The notes beneath the pieces were generated by a model. The model was given only the letters and a program-made list of their open reading frames with translations. It had not been told where the DNA came from and did not search any database. Positions 43,101 through 55,660 of a stretch of DNA of 64,000 nucleotides are shown piece by piece; the first letter of the stretch is position 1, and the number at the start of each line of letters is the position of its first letter. The stretch spans positions 6,764,283 through 6,828,282 of the forward strand of contig NC_037653.1 of the NCBI RefSeq assembly GCF_003254395.2, given 5' to 3'. The DNA is from Apis mellifera. Taxonomy: Eukaryota > Arthropoda > Insecta > Hymenoptera > Apidae. The position numbers and the translations under genes were made by a program.

Positions 43101-46100
43101 TTCAAGAAAAGGCGCGCTTAGTTTTTGCATTCCAGCTTGAGAAATCAGCCGTCGAAAATACTGGGAGAGAAGGTGCGAAAACTCGTAGGAAAGATTGAAA
43201 TCTGGAAATTTTAATCCGGAAGATCGTTGTGAGTCGCTCGACGCGAGAAGAATCGACAAGCGATCTTATACCCGCGATAAAATCTTGAATTTGGAAGAAA
43301 AAGGGGGAAGAATTCATTTGCATAGCTAATATTCGCCGCATTTCAACGACGAATATTCAAATTGAGCCCGACGCTCGAGCTAAATCGCGATAATCGTTGC
43401 CTTAAGATCGGATACAGGGGGGGATCACGCTTGGTATACGAATTACGTGCCTCGGGCGTCATACATATTCCCTCGCTATATACACGTTGTAATGCCTCGA
43501 TGTTTCTTGCAAAGCGTCAGAAAATTGTTTACAATTGCTCGACATCCGTATCATATATTCTCTCAATCTATCTCAAATTGTTATTAAAAAAAAAAGAATA
43601 CCAATTACCTTCCGTTTTTAAAAATCAAATCGAACGGACAATTTTCGCAAATTTATTGCCTCGAATGTGTTTCGTTGGAAAAAATAAGAGGTGAAAAATT
43701 ACGGAGAAAATTCGTCGGGAGAGAAATTTTCGTCCGTGATATTGCATTTCCCATATGGTTATCGCGCGACTCGACAAACGAATCGTTCCCGTAAATCTAA
43801 TATCAGGGATTAAGCGAATCCCGTTTTATATAGATCGATACTCCATAATCACTTTACGCATGTTGGCAGAGAGATACAAAGACGAGTCGGTATCATCGGA
43901 TGATTCGAAAACCGAATTCCCTTCGCCGATAGCTAACCGCGCGTCACGAAGGGAACAGGTGTGCCATCAATTTTTTCAATCTCTCTCTCTCTGTTTGCCC
44001 ATTTCCTTCGCCCCTTTTTTTTTTCCTTTTCTTTTAATCTTTGGAAACGAGAAGGAAAGTGCGCACAGTTTGAATCACGGCGATATTTTGTTTTCTCTTT
44101 TCTTTCTTTCTTCTCGATCGATCGAATCGATATACGATAATTAATAGAGGAAGGATTTCGGATTACCATACGATACATTGGGGCACGATATTTATACGGT
44201 GGCGAAGGTGTAACGGTGATAGGACGATAATAATGGTATTAATACTCGAATTTATCGTGGGATTTCGCGATGAAAATTTCTCTGTATGATATATATAGAG
44301 AGAGAGAGAGAGGGAGAGAATGATGACACGATTGTGAATTCGAATCGGTGAAAGGGGGGAGAGAGAGATTAAACTTTTAAACGAAACGATAAATTATTAA
44401 ATTGTGGAAAAACTTGTTGTTGAAATTGATACGAGTTTTCATCGTGTCGTAAATAAGGAGCGAATTAACCGAAAACTTTTCCAAGATAATCCAACACGAT
44501 TTTCAATCACTCCCTCGATGTCGACTCCGATTTCTTTTCGGACTCATCGTTATTCCCAGATACCATCGGCGGGAAAAGTTTTTCAAAGTTTTAAATCATT
44601 GGAAAACTTTGGATATCCTCCGGTTAAATTACACGAGATAAACTCCTGACTTGACGTAATTGTATGTAAAAGGGTTAATCGTTTTTCTTTTAAAGCAAAA
44701 GTTTCTATATCGTCGTATTAACGGCTTGCTTAAATTAAACGGAGTCTTACACGAGTCTGAAGAATTCGTCGATTTCAAGATTCCAAAATCAGGGAAATTG
44801 GAGCAATTGGAGAATGAAAGTTTATTTCGATTTCTTAACACGTGTATAGAATAATAAGGAGATGGAAAGATTAATCGATTCCAAGCTCTTTATAATTCTT
44901 TCTCAGATTTTCGAGTCTCGAATCATCCGTCTTATTAAGACTCTCGTTTTAAAGAGCCTCGAGATTCTTTCTCATCTTTGGAGAAAAGTCAAAAACTTAA
45001 AGTAAAGTAAAACTAACCGATTCGTTTCAATGGAAATGACACGTACGAATGATAAAAGTTTCACAAAATTGAAGAATTCATAATTTTCCTAGATCGATTT
45101 TATTCTGCCTCAATTAATGCAAAGTTTAATTTACGAGGAGAAAAAAAACAAAAAACTGATCCAGAGATTTGCATCGCGAATCGTTGTATTTCGACCGAAA
45201 TTATCCGGAAGCGGAATTTTATCCTCCTTTCTCTTTTTCTTCTCTTCCACGATTCGCGAGCAGAGACGACGACACGCTCCGCATAATAATTTCATAGGAT
45301 GGAAGAAGCGCCGGAAGCGTCGTTTATGCGTGCACGTTGGCCCGAATGAAGCTTGCACTTGTAAAACTGTTCCCCTGTTTCGCCAACGGGAGTCGCATTT
45401 TAATTTGTACAAGTTACACCTCCCCCTTCTCCTCGTCCAGGAGAATCCCCTTTCGAGGGAGAAGAATTTAACGTTTCCACGTAAGGGGAGACGCGTCGCG
45501 ACGACGATCCTTTCTTCTCCCCTTCAACCGCGTTTTTCCGCCCCAACCTCGGAGTCCTCCTTTCGAAGTGGAGCGTCGCGTTTCTTTTCTTCCAACGCTC
45601 GCCTACGTGACGTTTCTGGCGCGCGTTAACGTCAATGAAAACTGGCGAACATCCGCTCTCGTCCCGAGAAGTTGACCGATAAATCGATCGACCGCTTCTC
45701 CCTGAACTTTCGAACAGAAATCGCGAGCCTCTAATTTAGATAGACTTCCATTCTCTCGAGTCTTCAACTTCTACTTAACGATCGGCCTCTCCAAACTTTT
45801 CAATCATATTCCATATTTTTCCTTCCGTTATTTCCGCCTCTCCGAATTAAAACAATCGGAACTTTCCGCCTATCCCTGGTGATCCGATGATTCGTCGAAG
45901 ATTTTATTTCTCTTTCGATTCATTGAGAAGAAAAGAAACATCTTCGAATACTTCTTCCACTTCTTCTCGAAACGAAAATTCCACAACTCTCCGGCTTCCA
46001 TTAAAATTGGAAGCTGATATCTTTTAGTTTTACTAATTTCCGTTGTTCAAACATTGCTTCTTCTCCACGATGAGGTGATTAACGCGGCCACGTCGAGGAT

Positions 46101-49100
46101 GCTGCGACTTGTTTACCGAGAGAGGGACGAATGGGTCGAGTTGTATATTACATTCTATATAACATTGAACAGAAACGAGCGAAACTTTCGCGGTGCGAAT
46201 CGCCTCCCCTCCTCTCCCCTCCCCCTCCATATTACAGAAAGACGGAAAACACGGATAGAATTTTCGACGTGACGTTTAATTAAACCGGCGAAACGGAAAA
46301 TCGAGGCCGTTCCGAATATTATTGCTGCCACCGGTGCGTTTAAGGTAAATAACGAACTTGGGGGTGAAAATTTCATACGAAGACCGTACGTTGTATCACG
46401 CAGGGGAGAAAGTTTTCCGCCGTTTTCGATAAGTTATCTCGGTTTACACTCGCTTTTCCCTCTTTCTTTTATTTGCAGTATCGTTTTTGCGATATTCACC
46501 GGCTGAGATCGCTACTCCCTTCGGAGTAAGAGCGAAAATAACGGGGAAATGTTTTTAATTATTCGGGTAGAATTTTCGTTTGCTCGTGCATTTTACGTAT
46601 ATGCATTCGGCGTAATATTTGGCGTCATTGTGCCCTATTCGAATATTCGAATAAACGTGAAAATGAATTTTTTTGAACAGACAGTTTGCGTAAAAATTTG
46701 CCGGCCGTTCGCGTTGCGAAGAGGAAACATGGTGGTTGGAAAAATGGAAAACATTTTCGAATATTCGTAAGCCTTTTAATATTCAGGCTCAGGATTTTGC
46801 TCGGTTGCAAAGTTGATATTATAATTACACGAAATAGATATACGAGTGAATTTCGGGTTTGAAACGAGCGTAGATCCGTTTCTTCGAAAAAGAAAAAAAA
46901 AAAAGATTCTCCTCGATTTTTCATTTGTAGTTGTCCAACGACGAAGAGCAACGATTTCGAATATCGGGGAATAAGAAGTTGCTCAATCTGATTCCCGATG
47001 GATCAATCGGTTGAAACAGTCGCGAGAGGAATGGAAAATTTCGGATTCGAGTCCCCAATTTAAGGAAAATCGTCTCAACAATTCTTTCCGGGAGGGAGAA
47101 ATTTCATTGGCCGATTCGAGACAAACTTTTCTTTCTTCTTTCTTCCTTTTCTTTCTTTTTTTTTCTTTTCCCCTCTTCTCCATAAAGAAGAACGTTCGAA
47201 AGTAAAGCAGTAACGAAAGAAAAATGGTGTTCGAGCACGTTTTACTCGTCTCATCGATGCGAACACTTTGCTCCGTGGATAAGTAAGTTTCGAAGAATCG
47301 AGATTAATCGTATCGACGGAGTAGTAGTGATCGTTTCAAGCATAAATATTCGTATTTGCGAAGTAAAAATGTAAAAGAATCGCAAATATCGCTCTCCTCT
47401 TTTCGATAATGGAAAGGAAAAACGAAACGCGAATAATTTGAAGATCTTGCTTAAATAATGCTTGTTATTATTTCACTCCTTTCATTTCTACTTTCCAACG
47501 CTCGATCGCAACTATCTCTAACTTTAAAAACTCGATAGTTGAATACGCGACCTCGCCGAGCCGCTCGCTTTTATTTACGGAAAACAGTTCGCGCTGCGGA
47601 AGAGCGAAAGAGGTAAATGGGGGGAAAAAAGTAGGGGGAAAAAAAAAAAATAAAAAATAAAAAAAGGGGAAAAAAGAAGAAAGAGACGTCGCCAGGAAAA
47701 TTAAATGTCAGGTAAACGCGTTTCGCGCCGGAAAATCCTTTCTCGCTACTGTGCGGATTTTTTTGTCCGGGCTTCATTTGTTTATGTCCCCGACGTTTGC
47801 GAAGAGTATCTCGCGCAAGAAATCAAGGCGTTTGCGACCACCTTTTTGTCGGATTTGCTCTCGAGATTTTTCACCCCCTCGCTGTCTATCAATAAAGAAA
47901 CCTCTGGACCGAGCGTCAAAGAGAGAAAGAAAGAAAGAGAGAGAGGAACAAAAGACGAGAGTGGAATAATGGAAGGAAGGGCTTCCTCTTTGAAGTAATT
48001 TGATAATTTCGTTAAAATGCTCTTCCTCCGTCTCTCGATCGAGCACCATTTTGCCAACCATTTTTTCCCCGATATTTTCAAAATTTTTCTCCCTATACTT
48101 TTTTTCTCTCTCTCTGTCTCTTTTGCGCATCGCACAATACACGTCACTTTCATTCTCCAACGATCGTAACAGCTTTTTCCACCCCCTTTTCCCTCCTCCC
48201 ACGCCATTCATCAACGCGGCAAAGAACTGCACGCGGGAAATCCCCCCTCCTCCCTCCTAAAATCGAATAGTTCATCACGAAACACCAGCTGTCCACCAAC
48301 TCGAAAACAACTGGTTTCGAGACACGTTCGTTTCTTGCACACGCCCCTCGCTGTCAACCACAAACGCCAATCCCATCCTCCACGAAATTCAACGACGATC
48401 GATCCGATTCCTCGACCGAGATCATTTTCGTTCATTCTTGCGCGAGTGAATCGAAAACGAACGCGTGAAACGTATCGTCTCGATTCGAGGAAAGGGAAGG
48501 AACGATCGCAATTAAAATGTGATGATGAAGAAAACGAAGAAAACGAAGCAACACGGCCGATTCGAGCGAAAGAAAAATACGCGACAGTTCGTATTAGCAA
48601 TTTAACCGGGTTTACGTGCTCTCGACGCCTTTGTCCCTGATTCGAACAAACGTGAAATCCTGCCAATTAAATCGCGCCGATCTCACCAACCGGTCTTCTT
48701 CACGTCTCGATTCCTATCGTCGTTCGATTAAAAACGCAACTCGCGCGAGAATTCTATTCTGGAGAAAATTTTTCTATCTTGAGAAAGGGAGTATACGCCT
48801 TGTGAAAACTAGTCCGATTTATATCTGAAAAGGTATTTGATTATATAGGAATTATATTCTGATTATATATTCTGATTATATAGGAAAAGGTAGCAGAGAT
48901 TCACGTCGCTTTGAGAATTTCATCCGAGATTAATTAAATAGAATCATCCGGATTAATTAATTAGAAGGGAAGAATTATGCGTCTTTTTTTCTTTTTTTAT
49001 AATTCTATGATCTATCCACGATATGATTTTCGACAGAGAAGGGAGGAGAAGTTATATTTGGGACGAATATCGGTGTTCGAAAAGTGGATAAAACGATTAC

Positions 49101-50486
49101 GTGACATCGCGCGAGGGGAGGAAAAAAGTGAAATGCCACGTCCCTTGGAAAACGCAGGGGAGGGAACAACAACATGGAAATTTGTTATCGAGGGACTGGC
49201 GATAATTTACGATTAGTTCCAATTTCGTTCCTCCGCGTCGCGCGGCTTATGAATATCTATGGAGTCACAAATTTTAACTTGGACAGAAACGAAAACCGCG
49301 GAAGCTGCGTTATCCTCCCGACGAGTTGGACAATTTTTTTTTCTTTCTCATCATTTTGCATTTTTTCGGCCGAAGGAAAAGAAGAAGAGGAGGAGGAGGA
49401 AGAAGAACCGAGTCAGCTGAAATCTGGCGGAATGAATGAGAATGCTTTTGTGTGTTCGAGACTGGATGCTCGTTAACCTCGATGTTAATTTAAAAGATAA
49501 AAAGAAATAAATAACGATGAAGGAGAAAGATGTAAAAAGTACATTTTCGGCTTAAACGATGGGTTATTAATCCTTTTTGTAAAACGAGAATTAGAAAACT
49601 TAATATATGATGTAATGAAATAATCGAAAGATAATTATTGAAGGAAAATTATTGAAATAAGCATTTTCAGTGTAGAGAGAATTGAATGTATCGTCATAAA
49701 ATGTATAACAGTATATTCAAAATGTGTTTCCATTTTCGTCGTGAAATTAATTTCTCATGAGGATTCTAATCATCGTTAAAACGATATTTACTCGTCTTAG
49801 TGGTAATTGAAATTTATATTAGTTTAAATTTTGTGTGAGAGAGAGAGAGAGAGAGATAACGTCCCTTTAGGTTTACCTACTCAAGTTATTATTAACTCTT
49901 GTGCACTAATGGCAGCTGATCAATATGTAATTTGTCTTTAATTTATGTTTGAAATTAACATTATTACGATTAATGATGATGTTTACCATGTATTACATTA
50001 CCATGAATTACCATTAACGATTTTCTTATATTACTTTAAAGTAATCTGTGTTTTGCCTATTACATATTAATTAATTAGGTTATTTAATAGATTATAATCA
50101 GTATATGGAAATATCGGAGTAAACACTTAGATAATTACCAATCGTCATAATTATCGGTGCTATATGGTTGCATCGTACACTATTTGTTGGCGATCGCTCG
50201 TTTAATAATAATGCATAAAATAAAATAGAATAATCCAGTGGGGTAATAATGAAATATTGTTAATGGTGTATAATGGTCGGGTTTTGTCAGACATATTTAT
50301 CATTTTGTTATAAAAATCGTTCGTATTGATCAACGATTAATTTTCTTTTATCGAAAAAATACGTTCCAATTCGTCAAAAAATAACGTATTATAATTTTAT
50401 TTGAACCGATATAAATTTTTCTGCTTAAAACGTATATTTTTACATTTCCATACGTTTAGAAAATTTCTTTATGCACTTTTTCCCCC
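40141..50486. other. non-coding intronic sequence
   Basis: Ten kilobases without a recognisable gene. The longest open frame (42,569-43,198, + strand) has biased Arg/Ser/Phe composition and no domain. Homopolymers of C occur at about 40,510-40,519 and 40,732-40,744, and GA runs at 41,927-41,941, 44,298-44,313 and 49,838-49,856. A block of even composition at 42,150-42,370 may be conserved regulatory DNA. Confidence 0.5.
41597..41623. repeat. AT dinucleotide microsatellite
   Basis: About 13 uninterrupted AT units. Confidence 0.9.
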
Positions 50487-50983
50487 CGTTAATTTTTGGT
50501 AATATTAAAAAATGTTTCGGACAAAAGTTGAATCGTTTCAAGCAGCACATAAGTTGATGTTATCAGTTTTTTCTTAAATGGACGCATAGAGGAATTACGA
50601 AGGTCAACATGGTTTTTTTAAATTAAATTGTACGTTTTTTATAGTATCAATAGATGCAGCTTGAGATTCTCTATAAAAAAGTATTAGACCATTTATAGAA
50701 AAAAGCTTATAGTTTAAAAAATAATTAAATTTAATTAGATATCTTTTAAATTAATGGTTTTTTGCTGTACATGGTTTAATACTTTTTTATAGAAAATGTC
50801 GAGATACATTTATTAATGTATTAAAAAATATATGATTCCATTTAAAAAAATAACGTCGATCTTCGTAAGATTTTTACGCTTCCATTTACGAAAAAACTGA
50901 TAACGTCGGGTTATAGTCCTCTTGAAACCATTTAACTTTTATCCGAAACATTTTTTAATATCATTAAAAATTAACGAGATATT
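50487..50983. mobile_element. ~490-bp palindromic foldback element, copy 1
   Basis: The left arm starts cgttaatttttggtaatatt then aaaaaatgtttcgg. The right arm ends with the reverse complement (ccgaaacattttttaatatc then attaaaaattaacg). Matching continues inward through gttatcagttttttc, ctataaaaaagtatta and the centre near 50,735, so nearly the whole element is two ~245-bp arms. No coding capacity. It resembles a foldback or MITE-type element; the family is not recognised. Confidence 0.8.
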
Positions 50984-51079
50984 TCAAATAATAAATTATA
51001 TATAATATTCATGTATTTTTAAATGTTTCAGGATTAAAAAAGGGGAGAAAAAATGCTCGATACTGCAAGAAATGCAGTC

Positions 51080-52075
51080 CTGATTGTAAAAAAGTAAGTA
51101 TTACGAAAGTAAGTATCTAGATTTAAGAAAACTGTTAAAAAAACGTGCAAAATCTTAAAAAAATAGCAGCCATAAAAGATAAGTATGGAAACGGTAAGTA
51201 TAAAGGTAAGTATATAGTTAAATTTGATTATATTACCTCTTATAAAATTATATTCTCCTGATACAAAGTTGAAAAATTGGATAAAAATTTCAGTCGAACG
51301 AAAATTTCGAAAATTCCAGGAATTTGACGTCATTTCCAAGAATTGGCGAAATTCTTGGAAAAATTTCTCGAGCGACCTCCTGTCAACTTATGTTCTCCTG
51401 ATACAAAGTCGAATTTTCGGCCAAAAATTTCAGTCGATCGAAAATTTCGAAAATTCCAGGAATTTGACGTCATTTCCAAGAATTTCGGAAATTCCAAGAA
51501 TTTGACGTCATTTCCAAGAATTGGCGAAATTCTAGGAAAAATTTCTCGAACGACCTCCTGTCAACTTATGTTCTCCTGATACAAAATCGAATTTTCGGTC
51601 AAAAATTTCAGTCGATCGAAAATTTCGAAAATTCCAGGAATTTGACGTCACTTCCAAGAATTTCGGAAATTCCAAGAATTTGACGTCATTTCCAAGAACT
51701 GGCGAAATTCTTGGAAAAATTTCTCGAACGACCTCCTATCAACTTATGTTCTCCTGATACAAAGTCGAATTTTCGGCCAAAAATTTCAGTCGATCGAAAA
51801 TTTCGAAAATTCCAGGAATTTGACGTCATTTCCAAGAATTGGCAAAATTCTTGGAAAAGTTTCTCGAACGACCTCCTACCAACTTATGTTCTCCTGATAC
51901 AAAATCCAAATTTCGGATAACAAATTTTTAACCAAATTTTCGACTTTGTATTAGGAGAATATAATTTAACAGGTGGTGGCACGAGTTTTTCCTGGAATTT
52001 AAGATACTTACCTTATACTTACCTTATACTTACCTTTTATACTTACCTTTCCCTATACTTACCTTTCTAATCGAT
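51080..52075. repeat. ~1-kb unit with inverted GTAAGTATA ends and internal repeats
   Basis: The left end carries several gtaagta words (51,089-51,220), and the right end has the inverted form (tacttacctt, 52,005-52,070). Between them a 140-178 bp unit beginning ttctcctgatacaaa recurs at 51253, 51393, 51571, 51749 and 51889. An inverted partial copy (tttgtattaggagaat) closes the right side at about 51,944. The 178-bp forms contain an extra internal 38-bp duplication. Confidence 0.82.
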
Positions 52076-52169
52076 CATATTTTCAGGAATTAATCATTTT
52101 TTTAACAGTTTACTTAATTCTAAAGGATCAAGGAATGGGATGGGCTACTGGCTACTTAATTTTATCATC

Positions 52170-52685
52170 TTTAATATCTCATTAGTTTTTAATAATATTA
52201 AAAAATGTTTCGGATAAAAGTTCAGAGTATTCCAGGGGGGGCATAATCTCATATTATTAATTTTTCCCTAAGTGGACGCATAGAGGATTTATAAAGTCAA
52301 CGTGGTTTTTTTTTTTTAAATAGGATATATTTTTTATTACATTAATAAATGGGGATTCTCTATAAAAAAGTACTAAACTACATATAGCAAAAAACTTATA
52401 GTTCAGGAAATAATTAAATTTAATTAAATTTAATTAATATCCTGAAAACCAATGCTTTTTTTTTTGCTATAAATAACTTATCTACTTTCGTACAGAGAAT
52501 TTAAAACTGCATTCATTAATGCATCAAAAAATATACAATTTTATTTAAAAAAAAAAAAACGAAATTGATCCTCATATTTCTTTCAAACGTCCACCTATGA
52601 AAAAATCGATAAAATTAAAATATGCCTCCATTCAACTTTTCTTCGAAACATTTTTCAATATCGTCAAAAATAAACGAGTTATTTC
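52170..52685. mobile_element. ~500-bp palindromic foldback element, copy 2
   Basis: A diverged copy of the element at 50,487-50,983. Its left arm has attagtttttaataatatta and aaaaatgtttcggataaaag; its right arm has cttcgaaacatttttcaata then tcgtcaaaaataaacgag. Internal landmarks (tggacgcatagagga, ctctataaaaaagta) are shared with copy 1. Confidence 0.78.
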
Positions 52686-54904
52686 ACTCGATAAAATTAT
52701 AGCTAGCATAAGGAAATAATAACAGGAAATTGAAAAAAATATATATAACTCGAATATCGCGAAATAGTTATACATTCAACCCAATCCGAAACGAAACAAC
52801 ATTTATCAAATTATCCTGACAAATTATAATTAAAAGCCAATAACTCGTAGCTCGTTGGAAGGTTTCGGAATGACGTACGAGATCGTGCGCTTCATTTCTT
52901 GCTAATCCTGTCCCGTCCCAATGATATATCGGCCGTTAACGTCATAACGATTCCCGCTTCACGCCGTGAACAATCCTCGCGTCCCAAAATCGTTAGCGAA
53001 ACTTTATCACGTCGCTCGATGATTTCGCCGTTTATCCGCCGTTCATCTTTTATATTATTAATCTAATTTACAAAGCAACTCGAAACGTCACGAAAGAAAA
53101 TTCCCTTTGCTTAAAACGTCACAGGCAAAGAAAACTCAACGTTGGTGGCGCGGCCGGATTACAGAAATTTCTTCCCTCGGTATATTCATCAAGGGTAACG
53201 AATGGCCCACATTCTCCTTGCAACCATTTCTTTCTAATTCGGAGATAGTTTCTTATCAGCCCGTTGATCATCGTTACAACTCTCACCCACGTATTTGTTT
53301 GTCCTGTAAATTTCGTAAATTGGTCACGATTCTTTTCCAAGGGAAATCAGAGAGGAGAAAATAACACTCAAGGTTAAATCAACTGGATGTCGAACAAGCA
53401 CAACTTCAATTGAAGTACGACGAAGGGATAAATTTTAAAGGAAGGAAAAAAGGCGAAGTAGTGAATGAAAGAAATGATTTGCGGGAAAAACTTGGAAAGA
53501 ATATAAGGAAGGGGTTAGCGGAAACAGTGGCGGTATATCAAATTCTCACTCGGCCCGCGAGACGTTTCCACGGGCCACGCCTTTTCGCGATTCGCTGTAA
53601 ACCACAGGATTCGTGTATTAATTTCGTCGTAATTCGTTGAGCCGAGCTTTTTACGTTACGAGTCGCTTTAAAAATTAAGGGAAAAAAAGTAACTTTTGCG
53701 TTTTGCCAGTGGCAAGTTTCTTCTTAAAAACTTCTTAATAATAATTATTTCAAATATTCCTAACGCGTTTTTATTCAATACGCTGGAAAGTGGGATCTTA
53801 TCCAGCGTCCTCTTTAACGAAATCTTTCAACTTATTCAACACTCTTCTTTTCAGATTATTCGGGAAGAAGATATTTCTCAATAACACTTTTCCTTTTTTT
53901 AATTTCTTTTTATCGCTTTCGAAGCGTTAGATTTTCGATTCATTTCCCTTTTTCAAATTCTCGACTCGATTCTCTTTTCTCTTTTCACCTTCAACGCCGA
54001 AAAAAATAAAAAAAAAGAAAAGACGAAATTTATACGCACAGTCGTTGGCTTTTCCACGATATTTTAGAATGTTTTTCGAAAAATAAAAATCAAGCATCGT
54101 ATCGTATTTGATGAAAGGACTGACCACACAAATTGCCTCGCAACACACATTCTCCGTATCGATTTCAGAAAACCCGATCGGTTTAAAAAAGAGGCAGAAA
54201 AATATAGCGTAGCACCCTACAGCGCAGTAAAACTATTGTAAATAAAGCTTTCTCGTATCTCGTAAAAATAACACAGATATTACCGAGATGGGCAAACTTA
54301 TTGCTCGTCCACATACACAATAAGTTTCGCCGACTAAATAGAATTTCGAAATTTTTATTCGAAACTTTCCTTCATCTTAAACTTTGATACTCGATATATT
54401 GAGAAAAAAAATAAAATAAAATAAAAATTCGACTTGTCAATTTGATTCGAACGCAATCTTCGAATTAATTCTGAGTATACAAAGACTTGTATTTTAAGAG
54501 ATATTTCAGGGAAGGAATTTACACTTCGAACAATTGGTCGACATTTCTCGAATATACAATCTTTCGAGATCTTTCTTTGAGCCACGTCTGTTTGCGATTC
54601 GCCAGATAATCTTCCAGAGAGAGAGAGAGAGAGAGAGAAGTGAAGTTTGTCACTCGAACGATGTCGTTAAAATCAGCTGTTACGAAGTGCATGCTCGTGC
54701 TACGCGAGACCGTGGATTGTTTGCAGTGAAACTTGGAAACTGGGATACAGATTTGGCCGTGTAACGAACGAGAAATAATAAACAATTACTCGCAGTCGGG
54801 ACCTGTTTTAAACGGCGATTAATTAAACGAATAAGTAACGAAGAAACGTAGGTATGTAATATAATTAATAAAATTTAACGGAAAGATCAATTTCGAGATC
54901 TTCT

Positions 54905-55018
54905 TCAAACAATCTCTTTCCCTTTTTACATGAATAAATCTTCGTTTCGTTAATACATTTTAATCTCAACTCAGGGAAAGATGTATATTTTTGCAACGGT
55001 GTTAAAATTAACCAATTT
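54905..55018. repeat. ~110-bp dispersed direct repeat, copy 1
   Basis: It contains caatctctttccctttt, gaataaatcttcgtttcg and gcaacggtgttaaaattaa, matched at 55,547-55,660. Confidence 0.85.
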
Positions 55019-55546
55019 TTTCATCCCTCCTTTACATCCCCAGTAAATTTCCCCGCTAAATCGTAATGCATCGTTTGGACAAGTCGTTTGTATTCATACA
55101 AACGTAAGAAAGACGTAGAACGTGTCGTAGAACGCGGCGAAATAAAATTCGAGCAACGTGGAATCGTTGATACGAAGGCGAGGAAATTTTTCTCTATATT
55201 CTCGAGAATCGTGGAGATCGGCAGAGAGAATTAATTAGTTTCGGGACGGGGGAAAGGTTGTAACGAAGGAACTGGCTGGCTGGAAAAATAATAGAATCGA
55301 GGATTCGTTTTGGTCGAGCAGTGAAAAAAAAAAAAAAAAAAACTCGTGATGATATACTCTCTCGTGATATTGCTTTGGATCGGAGCGCGATCGTTGCGCG
55401 GATTATTTTTCGCAAATTGGACCGAGCCAAGCCTAAAATTGATTTTCAGAGCGAGCCTCGATTTGTTTACGAACGAGGGATGGAATTAAAGGGAGGGAGA
55501 GGAGGGGATGGGCGCGGTTTCATTCCCGCGATAATATTTAAGATTT

Positions 55547-55660
55547 AAACAATCTCTTTCCCTTCGTGTGAATAAATCTTCCTTTCGTATTAATATATTT
55601 TAATCTCGACGAGGGAAAAATGTATATTTTTTTTTGCAACGGTGTTAAAATTAATCAACG
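55547..55660. repeat. ~110-bp dispersed direct repeat, copy 2
   Basis: A diverged copy of 54,905-55,018 (caatctctttcccttcg, gaataaatcttcctttcg, gcaacggtgttaaaattaa), spaced by about 640 bases from the first. Confidence 0.85.

Noticed and set aside
42569..43198. 209-codon + strand frame in the large intron
   Set aside because: Composition is dominated by Arg, Ser, Phe and Lys as expected from AT-rich sequence with frequent tcg words; no domain, no splice logic, no repeat of known proteins.
45117..45629. 170-codon + strand frame
   Set aside because: Low-complexity Lys/Arg/Phe/Ser composition without motif; no splice-linked partner.
47774..48232. Two overlapping - strand frames of 141-152 codons
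   Set aside because: Rich in Lys/Glu/Arg from ttttctctc-type sequence, overlapping each other in different frames; no coding signature.
50487..52685. Possible retroviral or LTR element
   Set aside because: The repeats are inverted rather than direct and there is no coding frame for reverse transcriptase, integrase or capsid.
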